A DNA stretch of 64,000 nucleotides from Mycolicibacterium parafortuitum (GTDB taxonomy: Bacteria; Actinomycetota; Actinomycetes; Mycobacteriales; Mycobacteriaceae), in assembly GCF_010725485.1 (NCBI RefSeq), contig NZ_AP022598.1, forward strand, positions 1,798,001-1,862,000, given 5' to 3'. A program made the position numbers and the translations under genes. Positions 48,666-59,743 of this stretch are shown here, piece by piece. Numbering within the stretch: the stretch's first letter is position 1; each line of letters begins with the position of its first letter. Below the pieces are notes generated by a model. That model was not told where the DNA came from. It saw nothing but the letters and a program-made list of their open reading frames with translations, and searched no databases.

Positions 48666-51600
48666 GGGAGTGCCCTGATCGGTCCGCCGCGGCTCCAGCC
48701 GAACACTCGCTTAGACCCTTCCTCGATCACCGCGTCGGGTGCCTGCTCGGGCGGCACGACGCGCAGGTAGCGCTCCAGCGAGCCCCAGTCCCGATACCAG
48801 TCGCCGCGCAGATAGCTCGGGATCGACTCGGTCCGCAGCAGCGCCTGGATGAACAGGAACGGCCCGCCGTCCTGGGCGGCCTGCCACTGGTTCGACGACA
48901 CCACGATCTGCTTGAAGTTCGGCATGATCCGGTACTGCGGCAGCTCCGCGATGCCGAGGTGCTCGGCGAACGGGCGCTGGCACGGGAAGTTCGCGGCGGT
49001 GGCGATGTCCATCAGCACCGGGGTCTGTGTACCGAGGAACTCGCTCGCGGTCTGCAGCACCGGCACCCGCGGCGGGGTGAACCCGAACCACTGGTCCTCC
49101 GACAGGTTCGGGTCGTCGGCGACGATGCGCGCGACGTTGGCCTCCGGCGGTGCGGTGTCCAGCGGGAAACGCAGGTTGCGCCAGGCCTTCTGGGCGAAGA
49201 TGTCGATCGGGTCGACCTCGTTGAGAGCTTCGTATGAGCCGTCGGGGCGGTGCACACCCCACTGCAGCTTCAGCGACTGACCGTAGTTGAACGAGCCGTC
49301 CTCGTTGTAGTACCAGATCGCGCCCGCGGCGGCGACGGCCACCAGCGGCCGGTCCGGGGTGCGGGGCGGCAGTTGATACCAGGCCGAGGTGGCCTTGGCC
49401 GCGATCCCGGCCTCGTCCGAACCGGGCTCCGCCCAGCTGCCCATCACCGGGGTGGTCTGCGGGTCCAGACCGAACGGCAGGAACACCCGGGACCCGTTGA
49501 CGCCCTCGGGACCGTAGCCGCCGCCGGTGCCGGCCGCGTAGCCGACGCCGATGTTCGGCTTGTCGACGGGGCCGTCGGAGTTCGGGGTGCCGGGGTTGGC
49601 GGCCACCGGTTCGGCGGGCTCGAGGGTGTCGCTGACGCCGTTGGGGGTGAAGCCGATGGGGTTCTCGCCGCCGAGCGGGCCGTACTCACCGAAGCGCTGC
49701 CCCGGAACCGGTTGCAGCATGCCGGCGTTGGTGTCGGCCTCGACGAGGACGTCGTCGGCCATCGCGCAGCTCGTGCCGCCGGAGCGCAGCGCGGCGATGT
49801 TCGCCGCGCCGATGGTGTAGACGGGGTAGCGCCCGACGGTGGCCTTGACCATCGAGCCGAGTTCGAGCACGACCATGATCACCGCGACGATCAGCAGCGG
49901 CGTGGACGCGAGCGCGCGGTTGCGGCCGGTGTCGGCGACCTGGGTGTGCCCGGCGTAGTCCATCCGGAAGTGCAGCCAGCCCGTCAGCAGGCCACCGGCG
50001 ATGGCCAGCACCAGGAAGATCGTGGTGACGGGGTAGCCGACGATCACCGGCTGCTTGTCGAACCACGGCACGCCGTAGTTGGCGTTGTAGAACCAGCCGT
50101 TGATGCCCGAGGTGGCCCAGGCCAGCACGAACAGCAGCGCGGTCACGTACAGCGCGAGGTTGCGTCGGCTGTGCAGACCGACCCGGGCGAACGCGAACGC
50201 GGTGACCGCCCCGAGCGCGCCCGCCAGCCCGGCGAACACGCCGAACTGCACCGCCCACTTCGTCGGGGTCGGGATCAGCAGCAGTAGCCCGATCCCGGTG
50301 GTGCCGACCAGCCGCCACAGCGGGCCGTTCACCGCACCGGGCACGCTGCCGCGGCGCAGCAGCACCGCGATCACGCCGAACAGGCACAGCAGCAGGATCA
50401 GCACCGAGAAGCGCCGTGTCAGTGAGCCGTCGACGCTGTCCTCGACGGTCAGGTAGTAGTAGCGCAGGAACTCCTGGTACCACGGCACCGTCGGGCCGAC
50501 GACGTATTTGATGCGCACCGACTCGGCGACCGAGGCCAGCGTCTGGTCCCGGAACACGACCACGAACAGCAGCGACGCGGCCGCGGCGAACGGTGCGAGG
50601 GCCGACAGCAGCCCGTCGGTGGCGCGCCGGGCCGACACCACCCGGGTGACGGCACGCGCCCCGACCAGCAGCGGCGCGACCGCGACGAGGCCCTGCGGGG
50701 CCAGCGTCACGCAGAACACGGCGACGACGATCGCCACCGCATACGGCGCCGGCTGCCGTCGCGCGAGGGCGAGTTCGACCAGCATCCACGCCGCGACCAC
50801 ACCGAACGCGATCAGCGGTTCGGGGCGCAGCCCGTTGTTGAACGGCAGCCACGCGGCCAGGAACACCGCGCCCGCGGTCAGCACCGCGACCCGGTTGTCC
50901 GCCAGCCGTTTCCCGAGCCGGGGCAGCACACAGTGGCTCAGGATCAGCCACGTCGCGATCGCGGCGGCGGTGGCGGGCAGCCGCAGCCACACGCTGGCCG
51001 TGCTGATCGACGCCATGTGCGCCAGCACGCTCTGGTACCAGTCGAACGGTGCTTCGGACGCGCCGAAGTAGCGGTAGTAGTTGGTGGTGTAGCCGGCCTC
51101 GGCGGACACCCGCGCGATGGTGGTGTTGTAGCCGTCGTCGGAGGTCTGGGCGCCGACGATGTGCCAGATCAGCAGGCCGCCGACCACGGCGGCATCGGTC
51201 AGCCACGTCCACAGCCCGGCGCGGCGCCGGCGGCGCAGCTCGCGCGGGACCCGGCGCCCGGACCGGCGGTCCAGCACGGCCAGCGCGGCGATCGACGCGA
51301 GCACGCAGAGCACGCCGAGCGTCATCACGGCCAGCTTCAGCGGGGTCGGCGACGTGATGAACCGGGTGTCGACGTCGACGTGGGCGCGCAACCCGGCGTC
51401 GAGGCCGGTCTCCAGGTCGGTGAAGATGCCCGACACCTGGGGTCGCTTGTCCGGCGGCAGCGTGCCCGCGGCGCCGGGGATCCCGACGAAGTCGGCGCCG
51501 ACCGCGCCGACGTCGGCCCAGACCCGCAGGTCACTGCACTCGCCGGCGTCGACGGCCGCGCGCGGGGCGACCGCGGCGACGGTGTCGCGGAACGCGACGT

Positions 51601-51922
51601 AGACGACGTCGGCGTTGGCGCGCACGAACAGCCCGTTGCGGCCGGCGTCGATGCCGTCGGCCGGGTTGGTGGAGAACACCACGCCGTCCTCGCCGGGCAG
51701 GCTCGCCACGGCGCGGCACGGGATGGTGACGTCGAGTGAGCGCGGCGCCCCGGACACCAGCGGCGCCGTGACGTCGCTGACGTATCCGTCGGCGTCCACG
51801 CTTTGCGGCCACGTAATCGCCGCGGTGGACTGGGTGACGGGAAGCAGCGGGGTGAGCCCGCACAGCACGAGTCCGGCGAGCCCCGCGATGACGGCGACGA
51901 GGCGGGCGGACGGGGCAGGCAC
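48662..51922 (-). CDS. embA: arabinosyltransferase EmbA
   Basis: A 1086-residue paralogue of EmbB and EmbC (Mtb Rv3794), partner of EmbB in arabinogalactan arabinan synthesis. It keeps the GT-C DD motif in [20 protein letters not shown] and the C-terminal CBM region. The extracytoplasmic loop before the C-domain is Gly/Pro-rich ([17 protein letters not shown]). The GTG at 51922 is preferred because TACGAT lies 8 nt upstream. The 66-bp gap from embC implies an extra promoter, as known for Mtb, where changes just upstream of embA affect ethambutol resistance. Confidence 0.97.
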   Translation of the reverse strand: MPAPSARLVAVIAGLAGLVLCGLTPLLPVTQSTAAITWPQSVDADGYVSDVTAPLVSGAPRSLDVTIPCRAVASLPGEDGVVFSTNPADGIDAGRNGLFVRANADVVYVAFRDTVAAVAPRAAVDAGECSDLRVWADVGAVGADFVGIPGAAGTLPPDKRPQVSGIFTDLETGLDAGLRAHVDVDTRFITSPTPLKLAVMTLGVLCVLASIAALAVLDRRSGRRVPRELRRRRRAGLWTWLTDAAVVGGLLIWHIVGAQTSDDGYNTTIARVSAEAGYTTNYYRYFGASEAPFDWYQSVLAHMASISTASVWLRLPATAAAIATWLILSHCVLPRLGKRLADNRVAVLTAGAVFLAAWLPFNNGLRPEPLIAFGVVAAWMLVELALARRQPAPYAVAIVVAVFCVTLAPQGLVAVAPLLVGARAVTRVVSARRATDGLLSALAPFAAAASLLFVVVFRDQTLASVAESVRIKYVVGPTVPWYQEFLRYYYLTVEDSVDGSLTRRFSVLILLLCLFGVIAVLLRRGSVPGAVNGPLWRLVGTTGIGLLLLIPTPTKWAVQFGVFAGLAGALGAVTAFAFARVGLHSRRNLALYVTALLFVLAWATSGINGWFYNANYGVPWFDKQPVIVGYPVTTIFLVLAIAGGLLTGWLHFRMDYAGHTQVADTGRNRALASTPLLIVAVIMVVLELGSMVKATVGRYPVYTIGAANIAALRSGGTSCAMADDVLVEADTNAGMLQPVPGQRFGEYGPLGGENPIGFTPNGVSDTLEPAEPVAANPGTPNSDGPVDKPNIGVGYAAGTGGGYGPEGVNGSRVFLPFGLDPQTTPVMGSWAEPGSDEAGIAAKATSAWYQLPPRTPDRPLVAVAAAGAIWYYNEDGSFNYGQSLKLQWGVHRPDGSYEALNEVDPIDIFAQKAWRNLRFPLDTAPPEANVARIVADDPNLSEDQWFGFTPPRVPVLQTASEFLGTQTPVLMDIATAANFPCQRPFAEHLGIAELPQYRIMPNFKQIVVSSNQWQAAQDGGPFLFIQALLRTESIPSYLRGDWYRDWGSLERYLRVVPPEQAPDAVIEEGSKRVFGWSRGGPIRALP

Positions 51923-51930
51923 GAGGGTCG

Positions 51931-51936
51931 ATCGTA
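51931..51936 (-). promoter_or_regulatory. internal leaderless -10 (TACGAT) for embAB
   Basis: On the minus strand TACGAT, 8 nt, then the embA GTG. It lies in the only sizeable gap of the emb series and may allow embAB expression apart from embC. Confidence 0.55.
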
Positions 51937-51988
51937 GGCGACGTTCTTAAGCGGCCGGGTCCGGCGTGCCGGGGTTCGGCCCAACCGC

Positions 51989-54900
51989 CTAGCTCAGACG
52001 CAGCGGCGCCGGGCTCCACAGGCCGCCGCGTTGCACCGTGCCGAGGTCCAGCCGCGCGGGTTCGGCGTCGGGGTAGAACGGCACCAGCCGCTGCAGCGCA
52101 CCCCAATCGCGGAACCAGTCGTCCTTCAGGTAGGTCGGCACACTGACCGGCCGCAGCAGCAGCTCGGTGATGCCGAGCGGGCCGCCGCCGAGGTAGTCCA
52201 TCACCGGCGAGTTGGCTTCGGCGCCGAACCGGTCGGGCAGGATCCGCCACTTCGGCACCTCGATGACGCCGTTGCGGTGGCCGAACGGCCGCTGGCACGG
52301 GAATGCCAGCCCGACCAGCCAGTCCAGCAGCACCGGGTCGGAGGATCCGACGACGTCCTGCAGGGTGCGCAACTCGGGGATCCGCGGCGGCGTGATCGCG
52401 ATCCAGTGCTCGGGGTTGAGGTCGTCGTCGCTGGCGACCAGCCGGATGCGGGTGGCCTCGGCAGGGATCGACGACAGCGGAACGCGCAGGTTGCGCCACG
52501 CCGGGGACGCCCCGACGTCGCCGAGGCTGATGTCGCCCGCCGGTTCACCGTCGGTGCCGGCCCACTGGACGAGCACCTCGCCGCTGTCGAAGCGCCCGGC
52601 GGCGGCGACCACGAGCAGCGCGTCGGACGGGTCCTCCTCGTTCCAGCCCGCGGGAAGCTGGTACCACGCCGAGCGCAGGAACGCCGGTTGCTGGATGGTG
52701 CTGCTCCAACTGCCCATCACGGGGACACGGGCCGGGTCCAGCCCGAACGGCAGCCGAGCCCTGGAGCCGTTGATGCCGGCCCGGGCGGTCGTACCGCCCT
52801 CGGTGCCGGGTTCGCTGCCGCTGGCGGCGTCGCTGTCGGAGTCGGCGAAGTTGTCCGACCCCGGCTGGTCCATCACCGGGTCGGCGGACAGGTCCGACGG
52901 GATGCCGTTGGGGCTGAAGCCTTCCGCGGTCGTGTCGCCGAGCGCCTCGCCGGCGGGGACACCGTCGGCCGGTGTCAGGACACCGGCGTTGACGTCCTGC
53001 TCGACGAGGACGTCCTCGGCGAGGCCGCACGTCTTGCCGGTCAGGGCCTGCAGGTTGGAGCGGCCGACCGTCCAGGCCGGGTACTGACCCAGCATCGCCG
53101 TGGTCAGCGACACCACCTCGAAGGTCACCAGCGCCCAGGTGGCGACGGCCAGCGGTGCCCGGGTGACGCGTTTCCAGATCGGTGCAGTGCCCGGCGCGGG
53201 TGGCTTGTCGCGGCCGGTGAAGTGCAGCCACGCCGCGATCAGCAGCGCCAGCAGCGAGGCGCCGAGCAGCATCGTGGTGAAGCCGAACTTCCATTCCGGG
53301 AACGAGTTCGACCACGGCACCCCGAAGTTGGAGACGTACCACCAGCCGTTGACCGTCGCGAACGACAGCGCGGTGATGAACAGCACCGCGGCGGCGAAGA
53401 TCGCGCGGTTGCGCGGTGAGCGCATCGCGGCGGCCGAGATCGCGACCGCGGCCAGTGCGCCGAGGCAGCCGGCCAGCCCGGCGAACACCCCGAAGTGGTG
53501 GGTCCATTTGGTGGGCGTGAACATCATGGCCAGGATCGAGATCACGGTGATGCCGATGATGCGCTGGCTCGGTCCGGCCGCGGTCCCGGGGATCCGGCCC
53601 TTGCGCAGCGTCATCGCGACGGAGACCACCAGCGCCAACAGCAGCGTGAGGACCGCGAAGCGGCGTGCCACAGACCCGTCGGGACTGGTGGTGAACAGCC
53701 GCGAGTAGCGGATGTGCTCGTCGAACCAGGCCAGGCTGGGACCGACGGCGGACTTGAAGCTGGTGGCCTGCAGTTCGGCGGCCAGGGTCTGGTCGCGGAA
53801 GATCAGGAAGATGGTCACGGTGCCCGCGGCGGCGATCGGTGCCAGCAGCGCCCAGTAGCCGAAGCGTGAGACATGGGCGGCCACAATGGTTTTCAGCGGT
53901 CCGATGGCGACCAGCAGGGCGCCGACGGCCGCGATGCCGGTCGGCCCGGAGAACAGGGTCAGCGCGCCGATGATGATCGCGATGGCGACCGGCAGCAGCC
54001 GGCTGGTCGCGACGCCGCGCTCCACCGAGCACCAGGTGAGCAGGATGCCGAGGGCGATGATCGGTTCCGGGCGCAGCCCGTTGTTCAGCGGCAGCCAGAA
54101 CGCCAGGAACAGCCCGGCTGCGGTCCATGCGGCGGCGCGGCTGTGTTTGACGGCGGTGCCGAGGCGCGGGATCACTTCGCGGCTGATCACCCACCAGCAG
54201 GCCAGCGCCATCAGCAGGGTCGGCAGCCGCATCCATACGCTGGCGGTGCTGACGTGCGACCACAGTGCGAGCAGGTCGTAGTACCAGCCGACCGGGGCCT
54301 CGGGCGTGCCGAACCAGCGGTAGTAGTTGGCCATGTACCCGGCGTTCTCGGAGACCCGGGCCATGGTCAGGATGTAGCCGTCGTCGGCGGTGTTGGCGCC
54401 GACGAAGTGCCACCACACCAGAACCGCGGTGACCAGGCCGTCGAGCGGGGACATCGACCACCACCGCGGCGGCAGGAAGCGTTTGTGCCGGCGGCCGTCG
54501 GCGCAGTCGAGCACGTGCAGCGCCCCGAGCGCGACGACGGTCATCGCGACACCGACGATCATCGCGAGCAGTTTCAGCAGGGTCGGTGACGAGCTGTAGC
54601 GGGTGTCGATGGTGGCCGAGAACTCCAGGCCGGGCGGGGCCGGGCCGGACAGGTCGGTGAAGACGCCGACGATCTGGGGCCGGAAGTCGTAGCCGCCCCG
54701 CTCACCGCGCCGCGGTTGGAGGGACTCCGGTTCGGTGGGGCTCGCTGCGTCCGGTTCGGCGGACAGCCCGACGAACTCGCCGGTCACCTTGTCCGCGTGC
54801 GCGGTGATGCGCAGTTCGCGGCACTGCGGGCCGAGCACCTGGTCCAGCGGCGCGCTGACCACCGGGGTGTTGCGCACGATCACCAGCAGGTCGTTGTTGA

Positions 54901-55243
54901 CCCGTTCGATCAGCAGGCCGCGGTCGACGGCCTTGGGGGCCTGCTTGGGCACGGTGGACAGCAGTACGGTGCGCCCGGGCCGGTCCAGGCCGGCGGCGGC
55001 GCTGCACGGGATGGTGATGTCGAGATCGGTGGCCACATAGCCGATCAGTGGTGCGTCGACGCTGTTCAGCACGCCGTCCTGCGGCCAGTTCAGTTGTGCG
55101 GTGGTCTGGTCGACCGGCAGCAACGGGGTTGCCACAGCGAGCACCGTGCCGAGCAGCCCCGCGATGATCGCGATGAGGCGCGCGGTGCGGTGGTTGCTAC
55201 CTGCGGACGGCGTCGGCTCCGCCGACCGAGGCTGTGGCACCAC
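51989..55243 (-). CDS. embC: arabinosyltransferase EmbC
   Basis: A 1084-residue GT-C enzyme (Mtb Rv3793) that polymerises the alpha-1,5 arabinan of lipoarabinomannan. An N-terminal extension (PQPRSAEPTPSAGSNHR) precedes the first TM. The catalytic DD is in NTADDGYILTMARVSENAGY. The C-terminal extracytoplasmic domain contains an acidic Asp/Ser-rich loop (DNFADSDSDAASGSEPGTEG) before the CBM. It begins 4 bp after aftA. embC and embA/embB share recognisable paired motifs throughout ([19 protein letters not shown]), consistent with ancient duplication. Confidence 0.97.
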   Translation of the reverse strand: MVPQPRSAEPTPSAGSNHRTARLIAIIAGLLGTVLAVATPLLPVDQTTAQLNWPQDGVLNSVDAPLIGYVATDLDITIPCSAAAGLDRPGRTVLLSTVPKQAPKAVDRGLLIERVNNDLLVIVRNTPVVSAPLDQVLGPQCRELRITAHADKVTGEFVGLSAEPDAASPTEPESLQPRRGERGGYDFRPQIVGVFTDLSGPAPPGLEFSATIDTRYSSSPTLLKLLAMIVGVAMTVVALGALHVLDCADGRRHKRFLPPRWWSMSPLDGLVTAVLVWWHFVGANTADDGYILTMARVSENAGYMANYYRWFGTPEAPVGWYYDLLALWSHVSTASVWMRLPTLLMALACWWVISREVIPRLGTAVKHSRAAAWTAAGLFLAFWLPLNNGLRPEPIIALGILLTWCSVERGVATSRLLPVAIAIIIGALTLFSGPTGIAAVGALLVAIGPLKTIVAAHVSRFGYWALLAPIAAAGTVTIFLIFRDQTLAAELQATSFKSAVGPSLAWFDEHIRYSRLFTTSPDGSVARRFAVLTLLLALVVSVAMTLRKGRIPGTAAGPSQRIIGITVISILAMMFTPTKWTHHFGVFAGLAGCLGALAAVAISAAAMRSPRNRAIFAAAVLFITALSFATVNGWWYVSNFGVPWSNSFPEWKFGFTTMLLGASLLALLIAAWLHFTGRDKPPAPGTAPIWKRVTRAPLAVATWALVTFEVVSLTTAMLGQYPAWTVGRSNLQALTGKTCGLAEDVLVEQDVNAGVLTPADGVPAGEALGDTTAEGFSPNGIPSDLSADPVMDQPGSDNFADSDSDAASGSEPGTEGGTTARAGINGSRARLPFGLDPARVPVMGSWSSTIQQPAFLRSAWYQLPAGWNEEDPSDALLVVAAAGRFDSGEVLVQWAGTDGEPAGDISLGDVGASPAWRNLRVPLSSIPAEATRIRLVASDDDLNPEHWIAITPPRIPELRTLQDVVGSSDPVLLDWLVGLAFPCQRPFGHRNGVIEVPKWRILPDRFGAEANSPVMDYLGGGPLGITELLLRPVSVPTYLKDDWFRDWGALQRLVPFYPDAEPARLDLGTVQRGGLWSPAPLRLS

Positions 55244-55247
55244 GGGG

Positions 55248-57110
55248 CTAGATGGTAATTGGCTTGCGGATGGCCAGTACGAACGGCCCGACGGTGGACA
55301 CGTCGAACCGTGGGTCGTCGAACAGCGCGTCGTCGAGTGCGACGTGGTAGCGCCGGACGTTCGGCTGGTTCGGGTAGACGTCCTCGGCCAGCCGCAGCGT
55401 GTAGGTGTCGTTGGCGCCGCGGCGCATCAGGAACACCGCAGGCGGCTCCCACGGCATCGTGTCGAGCGCGTCGACGAACTGGTCGGCGTCGGTGAGCATC
55501 GCCCAGCTCTCGATCGCGCGGGCGCGCTGCTCGAACTCCGCGAGCGGGTTCGCGTAATGCGAGGTCAGGCCCTGGAAACCGTAGTACGGGTAGTACGACA
55601 GGAAGCTGTAGTCCGCGGTCAGCACCACCGTCTCGTTGCGGGGGCGGTCGGTGATCTCCTGGATGCGGGCGTCGACCTCGCGGTAGTACTGCTCGGCGCC
55701 GGGCGGGCGGCGGTCGGCGCGTTCGCCGTAGCCGTCGGTGTCGGTGTAGGCGACGACGATGTCGGGGCGCAGCACGTCGGGGATGTCCTGGGCGAAGGTC
55801 AGTGCGCCGAGTGTGCCGATGGCGGTCGCCGCGGCGACCACCCGCGGCGCGTTCTCGGCCCTCACCCGGGCCGCGACCGTGCGGGTCACCTCGATGAAGC
55901 CGAATGCGCCCGCGGCGGCCAGCAGGATCGTCAGCGTGGGCTGCAGCCGGAACGACAGCAGCGTGGTGCCCAGCAGTGTCGTCAGCATCGACAGCAGCGA
56001 CCACGCGTACACCGCGAGGACGGCGACCGTCAGCGCGCCGGCCCGCGTCGAACTGCGCGCGCGTACCACCAGCCACACGGTGCCGAGCATGCACAGCGCG
56101 CCGAGCAGGGTGAACTGCAGCATCGGGAAGGACAGCTCGGCGCCGTCCTTGGGCAGGTAGTGCTGGGCGGTGCCGGACTCGGCGGGGGTGCCCCGGGCGG
56201 CCGCGAGCAGGTACGGACCCCAGGTGAGCAGCATGATCAGGCCGGAAACGACTGCGATCGCGGCGACGCGCAGCAGCGGATCCCAGCGTCTGCGGGCGGC
56301 GGCCAGCAGCACGGCCATGATCGCGATGGTGAACGCGGCGTAGGCGAACAGCAGCGTGTAGAACAGGCCCGCGACGCCAAGGAAGATGCCGGTGCCGAGC
56401 ACGGCCGCCCAGCCGGGGCGGCGCTCGCCACCCTTGAGACCCGACCACGCCAGCACGAACACCGGCGGCAGCAGGACGGCGATGATCGCGGCGTACGGCT
56501 CGGCCGGGGAGTAGGCCAGCGCGGCGGCCGCGGTGGCGGTGGCGACCACCAGCGCGTACTCGAAGCGGATCATCCGGGCCCACAGCACGAACGCGAGCAC
56601 GATCGCGATGGTGATCGAGGCGATCGACCAGGGCTTGAACATCTCCCAGGCGGGCGTCCCGGTCAGCGCGGCGAGCCGGCCGCCGATCCAGAACCACCCG
56701 GCCGGGTAGAACGGCGGCAGCCCGATGTAGGTCATGTCGTGCAGACCCGGCGCATCGGCCAGTCGGGTCAGGTACTCGGTGCGGAACTGCTGGTCGACGG
56801 AGATGCCGAACAGGTAGAGCCGGGTCGCGCCGAGCGGCATCGCGAGCGTGACGACCGAGAACGCGGCCAGGAACAGCACCGCCCCGATCCGGGCCACGAG
56901 CTGGCGGCCCCGGCGCCACAGGATTCCGGTGGCGAGCAGGCCGATCAGGCAGCAAACCTGCCCGACGGTGGTCAGCGCGTGCAGCTGATTCGACGAGTTG
57001 TAGGCCGGCCACTCGACGCGCGAGATCGCGACGAGGCTGACCGTCGCGACGAGCGCGGCCACGACCGTCGCGACGAGCATCTGACCGAGCGTGGCCAGCG
57101 CTGCGCGCAT
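55248..57110 (-). CDS. aftA: priming arabinofuranosyltransferase AftA
   Basis: A 620-residue GT-C membrane protein (Mtb Rv3792) that adds the first arabinose to galactan from decaprenylphosphoryl arabinose. About eleven TM helices are present. The first periplasmic loop holds the acidic motif [20 protein letters not shown] and the C-terminal soluble domain begins around [20 protein letters not shown]. Its ATG shares a base with the dprE2 stop (TGATG), and embC follows after 4 bp, so arabinan priming and polymerisation genes are coupled. Confidence 0.97.
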   Translation of the reverse strand: MRAALATLGQMLVATVVAALVATVSLVAISRVEWPAYNSSNQLHALTTVGQVCCLIGLLATGILWRRGRQLVARIGAVLFLAAFSVVTLAMPLGATRLYLFGISVDQQFRTEYLTRLADAPGLHDMTYIGLPPFYPAGWFWIGGRLAALTGTPAWEMFKPWSIASITIAIVLAFVLWARMIRFEYALVVATATAAAALAYSPAEPYAAIIAVLLPPVFVLAWSGLKGGERRPGWAAVLGTGIFLGVAGLFYTLLFAYAAFTIAIMAVLLAAARRRWDPLLRVAAIAVVSGLIMLLTWGPYLLAAARGTPAESGTAQHYLPKDGAELSFPMLQFTLLGALCMLGTVWLVVRARSSTRAGALTVAVLAVYAWSLLSMLTTLLGTTLLSFRLQPTLTILLAAAGAFGFIEVTRTVAARVRAENAPRVVAAATAIGTLGALTFAQDIPDVLRPDIVVAYTDTDGYGERADRRPPGAEQYYREVDARIQEITDRPRNETVVLTADYSFLSYYPYYGFQGLTSHYANPLAEFEQRARAIESWAMLTDADQFVDALDTMPWEPPAVFLMRRGANDTYTLRLAEDVYPNQPNVRRYHVALDDALFDDPRFDVSTVGPFVLAIRKPITI

Positions 57111-57892
57111 CAGATAGGCAGCTTGCGGAAGACTGGCCGCGGGATGTGGCGCAGCACCATCATCACGAACCGGAACGCTCCCGGCGCCCAGATCAGGTCC
57201 TTGCCTTTGTTCGACGCGGTGACGGCCAGTTCGGCGACGTCCTCTTTGTCGACGGTGAACGGCGCCTCTTTGGCCCCGGTGGACTTCCAGTGCTCGATCG
57301 TCGTGGTGGTGCGGACCTGGCCGGGACGGATCACCAGCACGCGAACGCCATACTCGCGCAATGCCTCTCCGAGGCCGAGGTAGAAGCCGTCCAGCCCGGC
57401 CTTGGTGGAGCCGTAGACGAAGTTGGAGCGGCGCACCCGCTCACCGGCGGCCGAGCTCATCGCGATGATGCGGCCTGAACCCTGGGCGCGCATCTTCTCG
57501 CCGAGCAGCACGCCGACCGAAACCGCTGCGGTGTAGTTGATCCCGGCGATCTGCACGGCCTTGCGCTGGTTCTGCCAGAGCTCCTCGGCGTCGCCGAGCA
57601 GGCCGAACGCGACGACGGCGACGTCGACGTCACCGTCGGCGAACGCGGCGTCGATCACCTTCGGGTGGTTCTCGGTGTCGAGCGCGTCGAAGTCCAGCCA
57701 CTCGACGGACTTGGCGCCGGCAGCGGTGATCTGCGCGAGCGCGGCGTCCTTGCGGGGGTGGTTGGGCAGATCGGCGAGGATCACCCGGGCCTTCGCGTTG
57801 CGCAGGTAGCGCTCGGCGATCGCGAGAGCGATCTCCGAGGTGCCGCCGAGAAGCAGGATCGCCTGGGGGTTGCCGGTGGCGTCAAAGACCAT
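57110..57892 (-). CDS. dprE2: decaprenylphosphoryl-2-keto-ribose reductase DprE2
   Basis: A 260-residue short-chain dehydrogenase (Mtb Rv3791) that reduces the keto intermediate made by DprE1 to decaprenylphosphoryl arabinose with NADH. The nucleotide loop is [17 protein letters not shown]; the catalytic Ser, Tyr and Lys lie in [24 protein letters not shown]. The ATG follows the dprE1 TAG directly, without a base between them. The two enzymes form the epimerase complex, a well-known drug target. Confidence 0.97.
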   Translation of the reverse strand: MVFDATGNPQAILLLGGTSEIALAIAERYLRNAKARVILADLPNHPRKDAALAQITAAGAKSVEWLDFDALDTENHPKVIDAAFADGDVDVAVVAFGLLGDAEELWQNQRKAVQIAGINYTAAVSVGVLLGEKMRAQGSGRIIAMSSAAGERVRRSNFVYGSTKAGLDGFYLGLGEALREYGVRVLVIRPGQVRTTTTIEHWKSTGAKEAPFTVDKEDVAELAVTASNKGKDLIWAPGAFRFVMMVLRHIPRPVFRKLPI

Positions 57893-59284
57893 CTAGAGGA
57901 GCTCCAGTCGTCGGGCCATGTCGGAGGCGAACACCCCGTCGGGATCGACGTTGCGGCGCAACGCGATCCATTCGTCGATCCGGGGATACATGGCGTGGAA
58001 GGTTTCCGCGGTGGTGCGCGAGTCCTTGGCGGTATAGAGGCGTCCGCCGAACTCGAGCACCCGTTTGTCGAGACCGTTGAGGAATTCGTTCAGACCGGCG
58101 GTGATCGGGAAGTCGACGCAGACGTTCCAGCCCTTCATCGGAAAGCTCAGCGGCGCTTGATTTCCGGGGCCGAACAATTTGAATACGTTGAGGAACGAGT
58201 AGAACCCCGAGCGTTGGATGTCGACGATGATCGCCTTGAACTCGTCGACCGCGTCGGTGGGCACCACGAACTGGTATTGGCTGAATCCGGCGGAGCCGTA
58301 TGCGCGGTTCCACTCACCGAACATGTCGAGCGGGTGGTAGAACTGCGTCAGGTTCTGCACCTTGCCGCGGTAGGTGCCCGATTTGAGGTACCAGAGCTCG
58401 CCGATCGGGCCGAACGTGTACTTGTTGGCCAGTCCGTTGGGGAATACGTCGGGGAACGTCAGCAGTTGTGGCGCATCGAATTTCAGCGGATTCTTTTGCA
58501 GCTTCTTCGGGAGCTGGTCGAGGGTGGCCAGCGATCCTCGCGAGATCGCGGCGCGGCCGAGCTTCGGTGGCGCGCTGATCGCGTCGAACCATGCGCTGGA
58601 GTAGGTGTAGTTGTCCTCGGTGCCGTCGCTGTGGAACGCGATGGTCTCGTCGAGGGTTCTGGTGACGTCGCCGTCGGCGATGAAATAGGCGGTCTCGGTG
58701 GGCGTCATCTCGATGGTGGCGCGCAGGATGATGCCGGTGAGTCCGTTGCCGCCGACGGTCGCCCAGAACAATGCGCTGTCGTCGCCGTCGGGGGTCACGG
58801 TGCGGATCCGGCCGTCGGCGGTGAGCAGGTCCATCGAGCGGACGTGGTTGCCGAAGCTCCCCGCGCTGTGATGGTTCTTGCCGTGGATGTCGCAGGCGAT
58901 GGCGCCGCCGACGGTGACCTGGCGGGTACCGGGCAGCACAGGGACCCACAGTCCCAGCGGGAGTGCGGCGCGCATCAGCTGGTCGAGGTTGACGCCGGCA
59001 TCCACGTCGACGAGGCAACTGTCGGCGTCCATCGAGTGGATGCGATCGAGCGCGTTCATGTCGACGACGAGACCGCCACCGTTCTGGGCGTTGTCGCCGT
59101 AGGAGCGGCCGAGGCCGCGCGCGATCACCCCGCGGCGGGATCCCTTCGGGGCCTCGGCGACCTGCGTGACGGCCTTGGCGATCACCTCGGGATCCGGCGT
59201 GGACAGCACCTGCGCGACGGACGGGGCGGTGCGGCCCCACCCGGTCAGCCGCTGGGCGGTGGTCGGAAACTCGGTGCTCAACAT
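57893..59284 (-). CDS. dprE1: decaprenylphosphoryl-beta-D-ribose oxidase DprE1
   Basis: A 463-residue FAD enzyme (Mtb Rv3790, 461 residues) that oxidises the C2 hydroxyl of decaprenylphosphoryl ribose. FAD-binding segments [16 protein letters not shown] and [20 protein letters not shown] are intact. The active-site Cys in [10 protein letters not shown] (about residue 389, Mtb Cys387), the residue attacked by benzothiazinones, is present. The ATG at 59284 is preferred because it matches the Mtb start (MLS) and lies 8 nt after TACCCT; a GTG two codons earlier is possible. Confidence 0.97.
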   Translation of the reverse strand: MLSTEFPTTAQRLTGWGRTAPSVAQVLSTPDPEVIAKAVTQVAEAPKGSRRGVIARGLGRSYGDNAQNGGGLVVDMNALDRIHSMDADSCLVDVDAGVNLDQLMRAALPLGLWVPVLPGTRQVTVGGAIACDIHGKNHHSAGSFGNHVRSMDLLTADGRIRTVTPDGDDSALFWATVGGNGLTGIILRATIEMTPTETAYFIADGDVTRTLDETIAFHSDGTEDNYTYSSAWFDAISAPPKLGRAAISRGSLATLDQLPKKLQKNPLKFDAPQLLTFPDVFPNGLANKYTFGPIGELWYLKSGTYRGKVQNLTQFYHPLDMFGEWNRAYGSAGFSQYQFVVPTDAVDEFKAIIVDIQRSGFYSFLNVFKLFGPGNQAPLSFPMKGWNVCVDFPITAGLNEFLNGLDKRVLEFGGRLYTAKDSRTTAETFHAMYPRIDEWIALRRNVDPDGVFASDMARRLELL

Positions 59285-59292
59285 CGTCACAG

Positions 59293-59298
59293 AGGGTA
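59293..59298 (-). promoter_or_regulatory. leaderless -10 (TACCCT) for dprE1
   Basis: On the minus strand TACCCT, 8 nt, then the ATG at 59284, within the 25-bp gap after gtrA. Confidence 0.45.
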
Positions 59299-59315
59299 CC
59301 GCCTGCAGCCGGTGG

Positions 59316-59726
59316 TCAGCGGAGCCGGAATATCACCGCGCGCTGGACGATGAAGTTGATCACGGTCGCGGTGCCCTGCGCGATCACGAATGCGACCGGC
59401 ACCCGCCAGGGCTTTTCGTCGAACTCCATGTAGAAGAAGTAGTTGATGCCGACCTGTACGGCGTAGGTCAGGGCGTACAGCACGCACACCGCGATGAAGC
59501 GGGCTTTGCTCGGGGGCGCCTGGAACGTCCAGCGCCGGTTGATCAGGTACGCGGTGGTGGTGCCCGCGATGAAGCTGAGTGTCTTGGCGATGTTGACGTG
59601 CAAGCCGGCGGCCAGCATCAGCACGTACAACCCGAAGTCGACGATCGCCGACAGTCCGCCGGTCACGAGAAACCGCCAGATCTGTGTCGTCAGGCTCAGC
59701 TGAGGTGACATCGGAGGCTCGGCCAC
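59316..59726 (-). CDS. GtrA-family membrane protein, Rv3789-like
   Basis: A 136-residue protein with four TM helices of the GtrA family ([78 protein letters not shown]). The Mtb orthologue Rv3789 has been proposed both as a decaprenylphosphoryl-arabinose flippase and as an anchor or recruiter for arabinan enzymes. The GTG at 59726 lies 6 nt after TAAGCT. It is the first gene of the gtrA-dprE1-dprE2-aftA-embCAB series. Confidence 0.92.
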   Translation of the reverse strand: MAEPPMSPQLSLTTQIWRFLVTGGLSAIVDFGLYVLMLAAGLHVNIAKTLSFIAGTTTAYLINRRWTFQAPPSKARFIAVCVLYALTYAVQVGINYFFYMEFDEKPWRVPVAFVIAQGTATVINFIVQRAVIFRLR

Positions 59727-59732
59727 CCGCGC

Positions 59733-59738
59733 AGCTTA
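59733..59738 (-). promoter_or_regulatory. leaderless -10 (TAAGCT) for the GtrA gene
   Basis: On the minus strand TAAGCT, 6 nt, then GTG at 59726. It overlaps the short gap after the HNH gene and may start the whole arabinan series. Confidence 0.5.
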
Positions 59739-59743
59739 CGGGT

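Noticed and set aside
45747..48770. A 1007-codon plus-strand frame antisense to embB (and similar frames opposite embA, embC and aftA)
   Set aside because: Shadows of the emb and aftA genes; composition is His/Arg/Gln-rich without any recognisable fold.
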